A DNA stretch of 41,294 bases, from positions 1 through 41,294 of the forward strand of contig CAIOGZ010000022.1 of assembly GCA_903858015.1 (NCBI GenBank), written 5' to 3'. Under the pieces are notes generated by a model that was not told the origin of the DNA, searched no databases, and saw nothing but the letters and a program-made list of their open reading frames with translations. Shown here piece by piece: positions 33,143-41,033 of this stretch (positions within the stretch are counted from its first letter, which is position 1; each line of letters starts with the position of its first letter). This DNA comes from an uncultured cyanobacterium (GTDB lineage Bacteria > Cyanobacteriota > Cyanobacteriia > PCC-6307 > Cyanobiaceae). A program made the position numbers and the translations under genes.

Positions 33143-33478
33143 ATGAACATCTTCGGCATCGGCCTTCCGGAGATGGCGGTGATTGCCGCCATCGGCCTTT
33201 TGGTGTTTGGGCCGAAGCGCTTGCCTGAGTTGGGTAAAACCCTGGGCCGCACTTTGCGGGGCTTTCAGAGCGCCTCCCAGGAGTTTGAGCAGGAGTTCCG
33301 CAGCGCCGTGGGGGTGGATGCCGAGTCGGCGGTTGCCGCTGCCCCGCCGCTCGAAGCCATCGCCCCTTCTGCTGTCGCCGCTGACGCCCCAGGCTCCAGC
33401 GCCGCGATCCCAGCCGCCGTCGGTGCCGCCGCAGCCGGCCCATCCCCTTCGCGGCCGGACGACGGCTCGATGGCCTGA
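33143..33478 (+). CDS. tatA: Sec-independent translocase protein TatA/TatE family
   Basis: 111 residues. N-terminal membrane helix LPEMAVIAAIGLLVFG is followed by the FGPKRLPELGKTLGRTLRGF hinge and amphipathic helix, the TatA signature, and a helical region FQSASQEFEQEF. The C-terminal half is an Ala/Pro/Ser-rich disordered tail. It forms the pore component of the twin-arginine system in thylakoid and plasma membranes. The next gene, pth, starts 14 bases after its stop. Confidence 0.93.
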   Translation: MNIFGIGLPEMAVIAAIGLLVFGPKRLPELGKTLGRTLRGFQSASQEFEQEFRSAVGVDAESAVAAAPPLEAIAPSAVAADAPGSSAAIPAAVGAAAAGPSPSRPDDGSMA

Positions 33479-33492
33479 GCGGCTGGCCTGCC

Positions 33493-34107
33493 TTGGATCT
33501 CCAGTTGCTTGTGGGCCTCGGTAATCCGGGCAGCCGTTATGCCGACACCCGCCATAACGTCGGTTTTATGGTGTTGGAGCGCCTGGCCGCCGCAGCGCCC
33601 ACCAGCTTCCGCAACCAGCCCCATCTCCAGGGCCTGTTGGCCGATTTGGGTGTGGGCAGAGAGCGGCTGCGGTTGCTGATGCCCCAGACCTATATGAATG
33701 AGAGCGGCCGTTCGATCCGCGCCGCCCTCGATTGGTTTCGCTTGGAGCCCAGCCAACTGCTGGTGCTGGTGGATGACATGGACCTGCCGTTTGGACGCTT
33801 GCGGCTGCGGGCCAATGGCAGCGCCGGCGGCCACAATGGCCTGCGCAGCACGATTCAGCAGCTGGGCAGCCAGGAATTCGCCCGCTTGCGGATCGGCATC
33901 GGCGCGCCGGCTCTGGAGCCCCAGGAGCGCAAGCAACGCACGGTGGGCCATGTGTTGGGCCGCTTCAGCGCCAGCGAGCGCCCCGTGCTCGACGCCGTGC
34001 TCGATGAGGTGGTGGCCGGCGTTGCGCTGATCCGCCGGCTCGGCCTGGAGCGGGCCGGCAACCGGCTCAATGCCTTTCGCCCAGCGGCTGCGGTGGCGGG
34101 CCCATGA
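33493..34107 (+). CDS. pth: Peptidyl-tRNA hydrolase
   Basis: 204 residues from a TTG start. Marks are LLVGLGNPGSRYADTRHNVG with conserved Asn11 and catalytic His21, the segment LLMPQTYMNESGRSI, VLVDDMDLPFGRLRLR with the catalytic Asp, and GSAGGHNGLRSTIQQLGSQE. It releases peptides from prematurely dropped peptidyl-tRNA. Its stop overlaps the ATG of the DUF3146 gene (ATGA). Confidence 0.96.
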   Translation: MDLQLLVGLGNPGSRYADTRHNVGFMVLERLAAAAPTSFRNQPHLQGLLADLGVGRERLRLLMPQTYMNESGRSIRAALDWFRLEPSQLLVLVDDMDLPFGRLRLRANGSAGGHNGLRSTIQQLGSQEFARLRIGIGAPALEPQERKQRTVGHVLGRFSASERPVLDAVLDEVVAGVALIRRLGLERAGNRLNAFRPAAAVAGP

Positions 34108-34361
34108 GTCGGCTGCCCGCTACCACCGCCCGGCTGCGGGTGCTGCACCAGAGCTTCAGCCCTTGCCTGCTGGCGGGCGAGGTGAGCGCGGGCTCGTTCC
34201 AGTGGACCTTCCGCTGGGCCTTTGACCGCGGTGAGCTCAGCGTGGAGCCCTCCCTGGGCCGGGCCCTGATCCACGATGCGCTGCTGCGCTTCCTGGTCAA
34301 GGCCGATTACCAGCTCGAACCCGGTGGTGACTACGTGTTCACGGTGCGGGCGGCGTTCTGA
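34104..34361 (+). CDS. DUF3146 family protein
   Basis: 85 residues. Marks are LRVLHQSFSPCLLAGEVSAG, FQWTFRWAFDRGELSVEPSL, the helix GRALIHDALLRFLVKADYQL and the end GDYVFTVRA. DUF3146 is a cyanobacterial family without assigned function; I recall it next to pth, as here. Its ATG overlaps the pth stop. Its 3' end overlaps the convergent nuclease-like gene by 31 bases. Confidence 0.85.
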   Translation: MSRLPATTARLRVLHQSFSPCLLAGEVSAGSFQWTFRWAFDRGELSVEPSLGRALIHDALLRFLVKADYQLEPGGDYVFTVRAAF

Positions 34362-34825
34362 GGCCCGTGCTCAGGGCAGCCCGGGGCGGCGCGCTCGAGC
34401 CGATAGCCCAGCCAGCGCTCCAGCAGCAGCTGGGCCACCACATCGTCCCAGTCGCGGCGGGGCTGGCGCAGCCCGGCCGGTAGCAACCGGCGCCAGAAGC
34501 TGGGCGGTTCCAGCTCCCAGTAGCGCTGGCGGGCCGCCAGGGTGCTGCCGTGCTCGTTGACGAGCGCCAGCGGCAGCACAGGGGCGAGCCGCTGGCGCCA
34601 GCTGGGGCTGCCGGTGCCGTCGCCGAGCACCACCAGGGCCAGATCCCACTCCCGTTGCCAGCGCCGCAGGCAGTCCCAGGCTTGCTCCGGTGGCAACACC
34701 TTGGCCTCCAGAATCCGCCGGCGCTCGGGATCGGTGCGCACCAGCCCGCATTTGCTGCGGCCGGGGTCGAGCCCGGCTATCGGCCCGGAGCCAGGCCCGG
34801 ATGGTGGCGGGGGATCGGGGTTCAG
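34331..34825 (-). CDS. YqgF/RuvX-like RNase H-fold nuclease (unusual start)
   Basis: The frame contains PIAGLDPGRSKCGLVRTD, the first strand of the RNase H fold with its catalytic Asp, then WDLALVVLGDGTGSPSWRQR, LALVNEHGSTLAARQRYWEL and RQPRRDWDDVVAQLLLERWL with later acidic residues. This is the cyanobacterial relative of pre-16S rRNA nuclease YqgF. No ATG, GTG or TTG precedes the catalytic strand: the first standard start, GTG at 34741, lies after it. I place the start at CTG 34825, which overlaps the stop of DUF3084 as CTGA and gives 164 residues. Function in rRNA processing is from the family. Confidence 0.7.
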   Translation of the reverse strand: MNPDPPPPSGPGSGPIAGLDPGRSKCGLVRTDPERRRILEAKVLPPEQAWDCLRRWQREWDLALVVLGDGTGSPSWRQRLAPVLPLALVNEHGSTLAARQRYWELEPPSFWRRLLPAGLRQPRRDWDDVVAQLLLERWLGYRLERAAPGCPEHGPQNAARTVNT

Positions 34826-36099
34826 CGGGGGCTCCTGGTTGCGGGGCGGCCGGGCTGGCCCCGGCCCAGCCAGCGCAGTTCCACCTGGATCGGATCGGGG
34901 GTATCGGCGTTGCCCGTGGCGATCGCCTCCAGGGTGGCCGCCTGGCCCGCGGGCCGCTCCGCCAGGGCCCGACCCAGCTCGGTGAAGTTGGGGGCGTCCA
35001 CCTGGAGGCCCTCCACCAGGGTGCCCTGGCGCTGGGCCTTGGCGTAGGCGGCGGCCAGCAGCAGGTTGAGGCGGCTGCGGATCTCCTCGGGGCTGCGCTC
35101 ATCGCCTTCGAGGGCGGTGCGGGCCAGCACGTCGCCCTGGCGCACCACCGGCCGGTTGGGGCGCAGATCGGGGAAGGCCACCACCCGCCCTTCGCCCCGC
35201 AGCACGTTGGCGGCGGAGCGAATCGTGATCACCCAGGTGCCCGAGCTGCCCAGCATCGTCTGGAGCCGTTCGATGTCGTTTTTGGGCACCAGCAGGATCT
35301 GGCGGTCGGCGGGCCGATCGGGGAGCAGCAGCCGAAACGAGGCCTGGTTGGCCTGCCGCAACAGGGCATCGATCACCTCCTTGGCCTCACCACTGCGCTG
35401 CAGCTTGACCCGCACCGTGGCCAGGGGCTGGCCGCTGGCGATCACCACGTCGCCGCGGCGCAGGGCGATCACGTTGGTTTCGAGCGCTTTGAGTTCCGCT
35501 TCGCCGGCCGTGATCCGCTGGCGCACGCCTTTGAGTTCGGCCTCGTTGCGGCGGATCTCGGCGTCGCGGCCCTGGACGTCCTGGCTGAGCCGCTGCCGCT
35601 CGGCCTCGAGCCGGGCCCTTTGGCGCTGCAGCGGCTGCAGTTCCTGGCGCAGGCTGGCCACCCGCTGCGTCGTGCTGGCGAGTTGCCCCTGCACCTGTTG
35701 GCGCCGGTTCACCGCTTCCTGGCGGTCGCGCTGGGCCTGGCGGCGGCCCTGCTCGGCCCGCTTGACGTCGGCGCGGCTGAGGGCGAGGTCGCGGCGGTTT
35801 TGGGCCAGGTCGGCCTGGGTGCGGGCCAGGGCGGTGCGGTTGTCGCGCAGGCGGGCTTGGATCTGGTCGAGCTCAAACAGGCCCACCCGCAGCCGTTCGC
35901 TCACCAGCAGCATCAGGCCGAGCGAGATCGCACTGATCAGGCTGCCGGTGAGCGCCGTGATCACCACGGCGGTGTTGCGGGGCCTGAGTTTGAACAGGCT
36001 GAGCCGCGCCTTGCCCACCTTGCTGCCCAGCCGGTCGCCGAGGGTGGAGAGCACGCCGCCAAGCACCAGCAGCGCCAGGATCAGCAGCCAGCCCGACAC
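34822..36099 (-). CDS. DUF3084 membrane-anchored coiled-coil protein
   Basis: 425 residues from a GTG start. Residues 1-22 (MSGWLLILALLVLGGVLSTL) and 45-68 are transmembrane helices with SKVGKARLSLFKLRPRNTAV between them. Residues about 75-220 form a long Arg/Gln/Glu-rich coiled coil. The C-terminal about 200 residues are mixed alpha/beta (LLPDRPADRQILLVPKNDIE). DUF3084 is widely conserved in cyanobacteria, without firm function. The nuclease gene downstream overlaps its stop. Confidence 0.87.
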   Translation of the reverse strand: MSGWLLILALLVLGGVLSTLGDRLGSKVGKARLSLFKLRPRNTAVVITALTGSLISAISLGLMLLVSERLRVGLFELDQIQARLRDNRTALARTQADLAQNRRDLALSRADVKRAEQGRRQAQRDRQEAVNRRQQVQGQLASTTQRVASLRQELQPLQRQRARLEAERQRLSQDVQGRDAEIRRNEAELKGVRQRITAGEAELKALETNVIALRRGDVVIASGQPLATVRVKLQRSGEAKEVIDALLRQANQASFRLLLPDRPADRQILLVPKNDIERLQTMLGSSGTWVITIRSAANVLRGEGRVVAFPDLRPNRPVVRQGDVLARTALEGDERSPEEIRSRLNLLLAAAYAKAQRQGTLVEGLQVDAPNFTELGRALAERPAGQAATLEAIATGNADTPDPIQVELRWLGRGQPGRPATRSPR

Positions 36100-36119
36100 G
36101 CCCTGCTCCAGCTAACCCC

Positions 36120-36194
36120 AGTATCGGTGAGGCCGGTATCCATGGAGCCGGTATCCGTGCAGACAGTATCCATCCAAACAGTATCCAGCCAAAC
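36120..36194. repeat. Five tandem 15-base repeats upstream of DUF3084
   Basis: Five direct copies of a 15-mer with consensus RGTATCCRTSNARMC: 36120-36134, 36135-36149, 36150-36164, 36165-36179 and 36180-36194. GTATC is invariant. It lies between ntcA and the DUF3084 gene, in the leader of the latter, starting 20 bases before its start codon. The unit is a multiple of three, but no supported gene reads through it. Confidence 0.88.
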
Positions 36195-36292
36195 AGAGCC
36201 GCTGGCTTGCCTCCTCCTGCCCGGGCCCCTGCTGTTGGCCCCCTGCCACCCGGGCCGGCCGATGGGGGCCCCGCTGCCAGCGGCCCCTGGCT

Positions 36293-36958
36293 TCAGCTGA
36301 ACCGCTTCGCCAGGGCCACCGGGTCAAACACGGTGATCTTCTTGCGGTCGATCTGCACCAGGCCGTCGTTGCGCAGGTCGCCCAGCAGGCGGGTGATCGT
36401 GACCCGGGTGGAGCCGATCGCCTCGGCGATCGCCTGGTGGGAGAGGCGCAGGTCGATGGTGATGCCCTCCTGGCCGGCCACGCCGAAGTCGCGGCAGAGC
36501 ACCAGCAGGAAACTCACCAGCCGCGAACTCATGTCGCGGTGGGTGAGCGTTTCGATCATCGTTTCGGTCTGCAGGATGCGGGAGGAGAGGCCCTGCAACA
36601 GCAGCAGCCCGACGCTGGCGTCCTGTTCGATCGCCCGCCGCACCGAGGTGGCTGGCGCCGTGACCATCTCAACGCGGGTGAAGGCGACGGCGTGGTAGAA
36701 GCGGTCGGAGCGCTGGCCGGTGAGCAGCGAGAGCACGCCAAAGAGGCTGTTTTCGCGCAGCAGGGCCACGGTGATTTCTTCGCCGGATTCGTAGACGCGC
36801 GAGAGGCGCACGGCACCGCGCCGCAGTAGATATACGCGCTCGGCGGGATCGCCGGGGAAGAAGATCGTCTTACCCCGTTCAATCGTTTCGCCCGAGCTGC
36901 CGCTGAGGCTGCGGATCACCTCCACCAGGGTGGGGCCGGCTGAGGGGGCGCCGCCCAT
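36293..36958 (-). CDS. ntcA: Global nitrogen regulator NtcA
   Basis: 221 residues. CRP/FNR-family activator that senses 2-oxoglutarate and binds GTA-N8-TAC. The sensor half contains [40 protein letters not shown] and [15 protein letters not shown]; the HTH is [20 protein letters not shown], as in all NtcA proteins. The start is the ATG at 36958 ([20 protein letters not shown]), which matches picocyanobacterial length; starts further upstream add an unconserved leader. A near match to an NtcA box (GTA-N8-CAC, 37084-37097) lies upstream at the end of rph and is too weak to claim autoregulation. Confidence 0.97.
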   Translation of the reverse strand: MGGAPSAGPTLVEVIRSLSGSSGETIERGKTIFFPGDPAERVYLLRRGAVRLSRVYESGEEITVALLRENSLFGVLSLLTGQRSDRFYHAVAFTRVEMVTAPATSVRRAIEQDASVGLLLLQGLSSRILQTETMIETLTHRDMSSRLVSFLLVLCRDFGVAGQEGITIDLRLSHQAIAEAIGSTRVTITRLLGDLRNDGLVQIDRKKITVFDPVALAKRFS

Positions 36959-37091
36959 GGTGGCAACGGCTCCGGGGGCCCCTGGGGAGGGGGGGCTCGC
37001 GTAGCGGCTAAATCCGCGCGTGGCTCCGACCATGGGGCAGGTTATGTAGCAATGGAACCTAAGGATCGCTTGGCCGCCTCCCTGTAGCAAA

Positions 37092-37853
37092 TCACACGGT
37101 TTGGCCGGGCGCCAGGGCGGCGAGGGTCTGCCGTTGCCATTGCTGCAGCTGCTCGATCCCCGTAGCGGCCAGGTCGAGCAGGGTGGTGAGCTCGGCGCGG
37201 CTGAAGGGGGCCGCTTCGGCCGTGCCCTGGATTTCCAGCAGCCGCCCCTGCTGGTCGCTCACCACATTGAGGTCCACGGCGGCGCAGCTGTCTTCGCCGT
37301 AGTTGAGGTCGAGCAGGGCCCGCCCCTCCACCAGCCCCACCGATACCGCTGCCACCTGGTGGCGCAGCGGGGACGTGCCCAGCAGCCCTTGCTCCAGCAG
37401 CCGCTGGCTGGCGGCGGCCAGGGCCAGCCAGGCGCCGGTGACCGCCGCGGTGCGGGTGCCGGCGTCGGCCTGGAGCACGTCGCAATCCACCAGCAGGGTG
37501 CGCTCGCCGAGCGCTTCGAGGTCGAGGGCGGCCCGCAGGCTGCGGCCGATCAGCCGCTGGATCTCCTGGGTGCGGCCGGAAAGTTTGAGCAGCTCCCGGG
37601 CCTGGCGGCTGGGGGTGGAGGCGGGCAGCAGGCGGTATTCGGCGCTGAGCCAGCCCAGGCCCGACCCCCGGCGCCAGCGGGGCACCTCCTCCTGCAGGCA
37701 GACGCTGCAGAGCACGCGGGTCTGGCCGGCCTCAATGCTCACCGAACTGAGCGCAAAGCCCATCGGATCCCAATCGCAGCGCAGCGGCCGCAGCTCAGCG
37801 CAGTGGCGGCCATCGGCCCGGCGGTGGCCTGGATCGGGGGGTAGCAGGGTCAT
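37092..37853 (-). CDS. rph: Ribonuclease PH
   Basis: 253 residues from the ATG at 37853; an upstream frame to 37997 lacks homology. Phosphorolytic 3'-5' trimming of tRNA precursors. Marks are [94 protein letters not shown] and [14 protein letters not shown], with the conserved Arg and Asp phosphate/metal residues. It is followed 133 bases later by ntcA on the same strand. Confidence 0.95.
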   Translation of the reverse strand: MTLLPPDPGHRRADGRHCAELRPLRCDWDPMGFALSSVSIEAGQTRVLCSVCLQEEVPRWRRGSGLGWLSAEYRLLPASTPSRQARELLKLSGRTQEIQRLIGRSLRAALDLEALGERTLLVDCDVLQADAGTRTAAVTGAWLALAAASQRLLEQGLLGTSPLRHQVAAVSVGLVEGRALLDLNYGEDSCAAVDLNVVSDQQGRLLEIQGTAEAAPFSRAELTTLLDLAATGIEQLQQWQRQTLAALAPGQTV

Positions 37854-38072
37854 GGCTGGGATCGGCAGGGTCGCGGGGCGGAGCCACCAGGGATGGTGTG
37901 CGTGGCTTCCCGGCACCGCTACATTCAGCCTAAGGGGGGTTCGGATTCGCTCCGGCCACCCCGGCTCCACCCTGGCCCCATCCCAGCTCCCAGCCACTGC
38001 CTGTGGCGATCGAGCCCTGGGTTACCGGGCCTGGGGTGGCGGCACTCCGCTTGTTCCTGCAGCCCTCTGTCC

Positions 38073-38648
38073 ATGACCGCCAGCCTTGTCGACCAGCGCT
38101 CGGGCCCCCTTCGCCAGGGTGCGGGCGAAGCCGCTGGTCGGCGGGCGCCGCTGCGCTTGGTGCCCCGGCCGGAGGGGCTGCTGCAGATCCACACGGCCCC
38201 GTTTCGGGGCAGCTTTGCGGCGGTGTTCAGCCAGGCCCTGCGCACGGCCGGCCTCGGCAGCCGGGTGCTGATCAGCCAGTTTCTGAAGGGCGGTGTTGAC
38301 CAGGGGCTCGATGGCGCCCTGTGGCTCTGCGGCCGGCTGCAGTGGCTGCGGCCAGATACCCCCCAATGCCTGGTTTGCGAAGCCGCTGCCCTGGAGCCAA
38401 GCCCGCTCGAAGCGGTGCGGGCGGTGTGGACCTACAGCCGCGAGCAGCTGCTTTCCGGTGCGGTGGATTTGCTGGTGCTCGATGAACTGGGCCTGGCGAT
38501 CGAGCTGGGCTACCTGCCGGCCAAGGACGTGACCGCCACCTTGGAACAGCGGCCGGCCCACCTGGATGTCATCCTGACGGGCCCGGCCATGCCGGCGGCC
38601 CTGATGGCGATGGCCGACCAGGTGACCGAACTGCGACGCGCCCCCTAG
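38073..38648 (+). CDS. CobO/BtuR-like protein with degenerate P-loop
   Basis: 191 residues from the ATG at 38073. The layout follows cob(I)alamin adenosyltransferases of the CobO class: QIHTAPFRGSFAAVFSQALR where the P-loop should be, GLGSRVLISQFLKGG, the Walker B-like VDLLVLDELGLAIELGYLPA, and HLDVILTGPAMPAALMAMAD. The usual GKGKTT lysine and threonines are replaced (FRGSFA), and the Arg of the LTGR motif is Pro. So it may not bind ATP in the normal way; a distinct role in corrinoid handling is possible. The next gene, dcd, begins 2 bases after its stop. Confidence 0.75.
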   Translation: MTASLVDQRSGPLRQGAGEAAGRRAPLRLVPRPEGLLQIHTAPFRGSFAAVFSQALRTAGLGSRVLISQFLKGGVDQGLDGALWLCGRLQWLRPDTPQCLVCEAAALEPSPLEAVRAVWTYSREQLLSGAVDLLVLDELGLAIELGYLPAKDVTATLEQRPAHLDVILTGPAMPAALMAMADQVTELRRAP

Positions 38649-38650
38649 CG

Positions 38651-39244
38651 ATGCTCAAGAACGACCGCTGGATCAACGAGCAGGCCGCCGCCGGCATGCT
38701 CGAACCCTTCCAGGGCACCCTGGTGCGCCACCTCGACCCCCAGGCCCGCAGCTCGCCGGTTCTTAGTTTTGGCTGCTCCTCCTACGGCTACGACCTGCGC
38801 CTTTCGGCCAAGGAATTCCTGATCTTTCGTCACGTTCCCGGCACGGTGATGAACCCGAAGCGGTTCAATCCGGCCAACCTCGAGCCTGCCCCGCTCCACC
38901 ACGATCAGGATGGTGATTATTATATATTGCCAGCCCATTCCTACGGGCTTGGTGTGGCGCTGGAAAGGCTGAAGGTACCCGCCAATATCACCGTGATCTG
39001 CCTCGGCAAGAGCACCTACGCCCGGCTGGGCATCATCGTGAACACCACCCCCGCCGAAGCCAGTTGGGAGGGGCACCTCACCTTGGAGTTCAGCAATTCC
39101 TCCGGCGCCGATTGCCGCATCTACGCCAACGAAGGCATCTGCCAGCTGCTGTTTTTCGAAGGTGATCCCTGCGAAACCACCTATCAAGATCGCGCCGGTA
39201 AGTACCAACACCAGCCCGAACGGGTGACCCTGGCGAGGGTTTAA
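38651..39244 (+). CDS. dcd: dCTP deaminase
   Basis: 197 residues. Converts dCTP to dUTP for thymidylate synthesis. Marks are MLKNDRWINEQAAAGMLEPF, the motif FGCSSYGYDLRLSAKEF, YILPAHSYGLGVALERLKVP, CLGKSTYARLGIIVNTTPAE and EGHLTLEFSNSSGADCRIYA with the catalytic Glu, and an end with AGKYQHQPERVTLARV. Normal length. Only 2 bases follow the stop of the CobO-like gene, so the two are probably cotranscribed. Confidence 0.96.
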   Translation: MLKNDRWINEQAAAGMLEPFQGTLVRHLDPQARSSPVLSFGCSSYGYDLRLSAKEFLIFRHVPGTVMNPKRFNPANLEPAPLHHDQDGDYYILPAHSYGLGVALERLKVPANITVICLGKSTYARLGIIVNTTPAEASWEGHLTLEFSNSSGADCRIYANEGICQLLFFEGDPCETTYQDRAGKYQHQPERVTLARV

Positions 39245-39278
39245 GCGGCGCAGGCCCAGAAGCTCGCGGCGGCGCCGT

Positions 39279-39971
39279 TCAACTGGGGGCTGCAAAGGGG
39301 CTGCGGCTGATCAGGGCGCTGATCCCCAGCGCTTCCCGCCAGGCCGCCAGGGGGAGTTGCCAGCCTTCCTCCCAGCGCTGGGCCAGCAGGGGCGGCGCCA
39401 GGCAGCCGAGCTCCAGCCCGAAGGCGATGGCCCGCCCCACATCCACCCCTTCTGCCTGCAGCGGCTCCTGGGCGCGATGGATCAGGTCGGCGGCCAGCAG
39501 CAGGGCGCTGCCGGGCCAGCGCAGCTGTTCGGCGCTGACGCCATTGAGGGCCGCTTCGCCAGCGAGGCTGGTGGGGCAGCCGCAGATCGCATGCCAAACG
39601 TCGTGGCAGGAGCGGATGCGGCTGTGCAGGTAGGCGTCGTCGCCATCGGCAGCGGCCGGAATCTGGGGCGGTGGCAGCGGCTCCAGGCCCTGGTCGGCCA
39701 GCAAGTGGCCGTAGGCATGGCCGAGGCTGCCGGGCGGCAGGGCGGTGAGCTTGGCCAGGCTGGGCCAGGGGCCCCAGTAGCGCTCCCGCACCAACGGCGC
39801 GATCGCCGCATCGGCCTTCAGCCGGGCGCGGGCCGCGGCGGCGGCCGGGGTGGCATAGCTGGCGTTGAGCAGATCCAGGGCGTGGGGCACATCGGCGGGA
39901 TCGCCGCAGAGGGCCACCATGTCGATGGCGAGCCGCCGAACCTGCTCATGGGGGGCGCGCTGGCTGGGCAT
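39279..39971 (-). CDS. Coq4-like protein
   Basis: 230 residues from the ATG at 39971 (MPSQRAPHEQVRRLAIDMVA). The Coq4 hallmark SCHDVWHAICGCPTSLAGEA supplies the HDxxH-x11-E metal site, and VRERYWGPWPSLAKLTALPP followed by GSLGHAYGHLLADQGLEPLP matches the rest of the family. Coq4 supports ubiquinone biosynthesis in mitochondria; in cyanobacteria, which make plastoquinone, the role is unknown. It converges with dcd and starts just inside the region where the decayed mazE begins on the other strand. Confidence 0.82.
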   Translation of the reverse strand: MPSQRAPHEQVRRLAIDMVALCGDPADVPHALDLLNASYATPAAAAARARLKADAAIAPLVRERYWGPWPSLAKLTALPPGSLGHAYGHLLADQGLEPLPPPQIPAAADGDDAYLHSRIRSCHDVWHAICGCPTSLAGEAALNGVSAEQLRWPGSALLLAADLIHRAQEPLQAEGVDVGRAIAFGLELGCLAPPLLAQRWEEGWQLPLAAWREALGISALISRSPFAAPS

Positions 39972-39992
39972 CGAGCAAAGGCTTCTGGGAGG

Positions 39993-40163
39993 TTGAGTCT
40001 GGCGGATCAAGTCGAAATCGAGGCAGCACCTGGTGGGCTGTCCATCAGGCCGTCGCTGCATCCAAGGGCAGGCTGGGCAGAAGCAGCCGCCGCTTTGAGC
40101 GCAGAGGCACTTCTCGATGCCATGACCACCACCCGCTTCGATGACGAAGAGTGGCTGTGGTGA
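39993..40163 (+). pseudogene. mazE-like antitoxin remnant
   Basis: The frame ending at 40163 reads LSLADQVEIEAAPGGLSIRP, then SLHPRAGWAEAAAALSA and a Trp-rich end FDDEEWLW, which matches the C-terminal half of AbrB-fold MazE antitoxins. The N-terminal DNA-binding half is missing: upstream the match jumps to another frame (39971-39990, GIEQRLLG) and then disappears under the Coq4-like gene start. So it is a 5'-truncated, frameshifted remnant. Confidence 0.65.
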
Positions 40164-40166
40164 CGG

Positions 40167-40352
40167 ATGGCAACTGGCGGGCATCCTTATCCCTTCCGTC
40201 TGCGCTCTCGGTTTGATGGCAAAGATGGTTCCATGGTGGCTGATCAGCTGCGGGCAGTCGATCGCGATCGCTTGATGAAGCGTCTGGGGGCTTTGGCCGA
40301 TGCTAAACTGGTTGAAGTTTTTAGTGTTTTGCAGCCCAAAGTTGCTGAGTAG
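40167..40352 (+). pseudogene. mazF/pemK-like toxin remnant
   Basis: The 61-residue frame GGHPYPFRLRSRFDGKDGSM followed by VADQLRAVDRDRLMKRLGAL is the C-terminal half of a MazF/PemK endoribonuclease. The N-terminal half, about 50 codons with the SH3-like beta-barrel start, is absent. GTGACG at the stop of the mazE remnant is the expected coupled start, but its frame is lost within a few codons, as if an internal segment was deleted. It is unlikely to be an active toxin. Confidence 0.7.
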
Positions 40353-40778
40353 CGGCCTGGCTTACACAGCTATTGAGCTGATCCGCCGCCAGATGGGACC
40401 GGAAGCCCTGGGCCGCTCGTTCCACCCACTGTTTGCGGCCAGGTGATTGCAGCATTCGAAGGATCGGATTAGTCAGACTGCTTACCTTCACCCTCAATCG
40501 TGCTAGAGGCTGGTTTGGGCATCCGCCCTAGGTTGTGTATCCCGGTGAACAGGTGGTTATCGGACCCGCAAACTACGTCTATGGTTGGGTGGCCTTAAAC
40601 AAGGAGCTCTGCGTCGTAATGGTTTTGCGGGTTTCCAGCCCGATGCCCCAGCGTGGTTCTCGGAAAGGGGGGGCGCTCGGGGGGTGGTTCTCGGAACCTC
40701 CCTATACAGAGTTATCCGTATCCAGCAAGCCGTTGACTGCAAGCCGCGTCTGGTACCGAGAGGCAGTACCATACTGGG
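40353..40778. other. Low-coding stretch between the two toxin-antitoxin loci
   Basis: 426 bases with no gene I can support. A short open frame (LAYTAIELIRRQMGPEALGR) at the left could be a fragment of an unknown gene. A 12-mer GTGGTTCTCGGA is repeated at 40653-40664 and 40684-40695. Sequence composition is less GC-rich and mixed, typical of a site where DNA has come and gone. Confidence 0.5.
40751..40771. promoter_or_regulatory. Candidate HicB operator
   Basis: A perfect inverted repeat, TGGTAC (40751-40756) and GTACCA (40766-40771), with a 9-base spacer, ends 7 bases before the hicA ATG. Toxin-antitoxin operons are usually repressed by their antitoxin at such a site, and the HicB here has a C-terminal segment like an Arc/ribbon-helix-helix DNA-binding domain. 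Confidence 0.5.
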
Positions 40779-41033
40779 ATGAAGCGGAAGCACCAGCGCA
40801 CCCTTGAGCTGATCTTCTCTCGTCCCGTAAGCGGCAGCTTGCCGTGGAGGGACATCGAAGCCCTGTTTCAGGAGCTCGGTGGGGATGTCACTGAGAGGGC
40901 GGGTAGCCGAGTCGCGGTCGTTCTGTTTGGTGAAGTCAGGGTCCTCCACAGACCCCACCCATCGCCTGATACAGACAAGGGTGCTGTTGCTTCGATCCGC
41001 AAATGGTTTGAAGAACACGGAGTGACACCATGA
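40779..41033 (+). CDS. hicA: HicA family toxin (mRNA interferase-like)
   Basis: 84 residues: MKRKHQRTLELIFSRPVSGS, the segment LPWRDIEALFQELGG, AGSRVAVVLFGEVRVLHRPH and PSPDTDKGAVASIRKWFEEH. The dsRBD-like HicA fold is recognisable, including the RPHPxxDTDKG motif. The usual catalytic His of the GSH motif is Arg here (GSR), a variant I recall in this HicA branch, so catalysis may differ or depend on the later His residues. Its stop overlaps the ATG of hicB (ATGA), the standard toxin-first order. No clear Shine-Dalgarno before the ATG. Confidence 0.88.
   Translation: MKRKHQRTLELIFSRPVSGSLPWRDIEALFQELGGDVTERAGSRVAVVLFGEVRVLHRPHPSPDTDKGAVASIRKWFEEHGVTP

Noticed and set aside
34690-36300. 536-codon plus-strand frame opposite DUF3084
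   Set aside because: Composition typical of a mirror frame, and it reads through the intergenic 15-base repeats.
37084-37097. NtcA-box-like GTA-N8-CAC upstream of ntcA
   Set aside because: One mismatch in a short motif within the end of rph; such matches are expected by chance.
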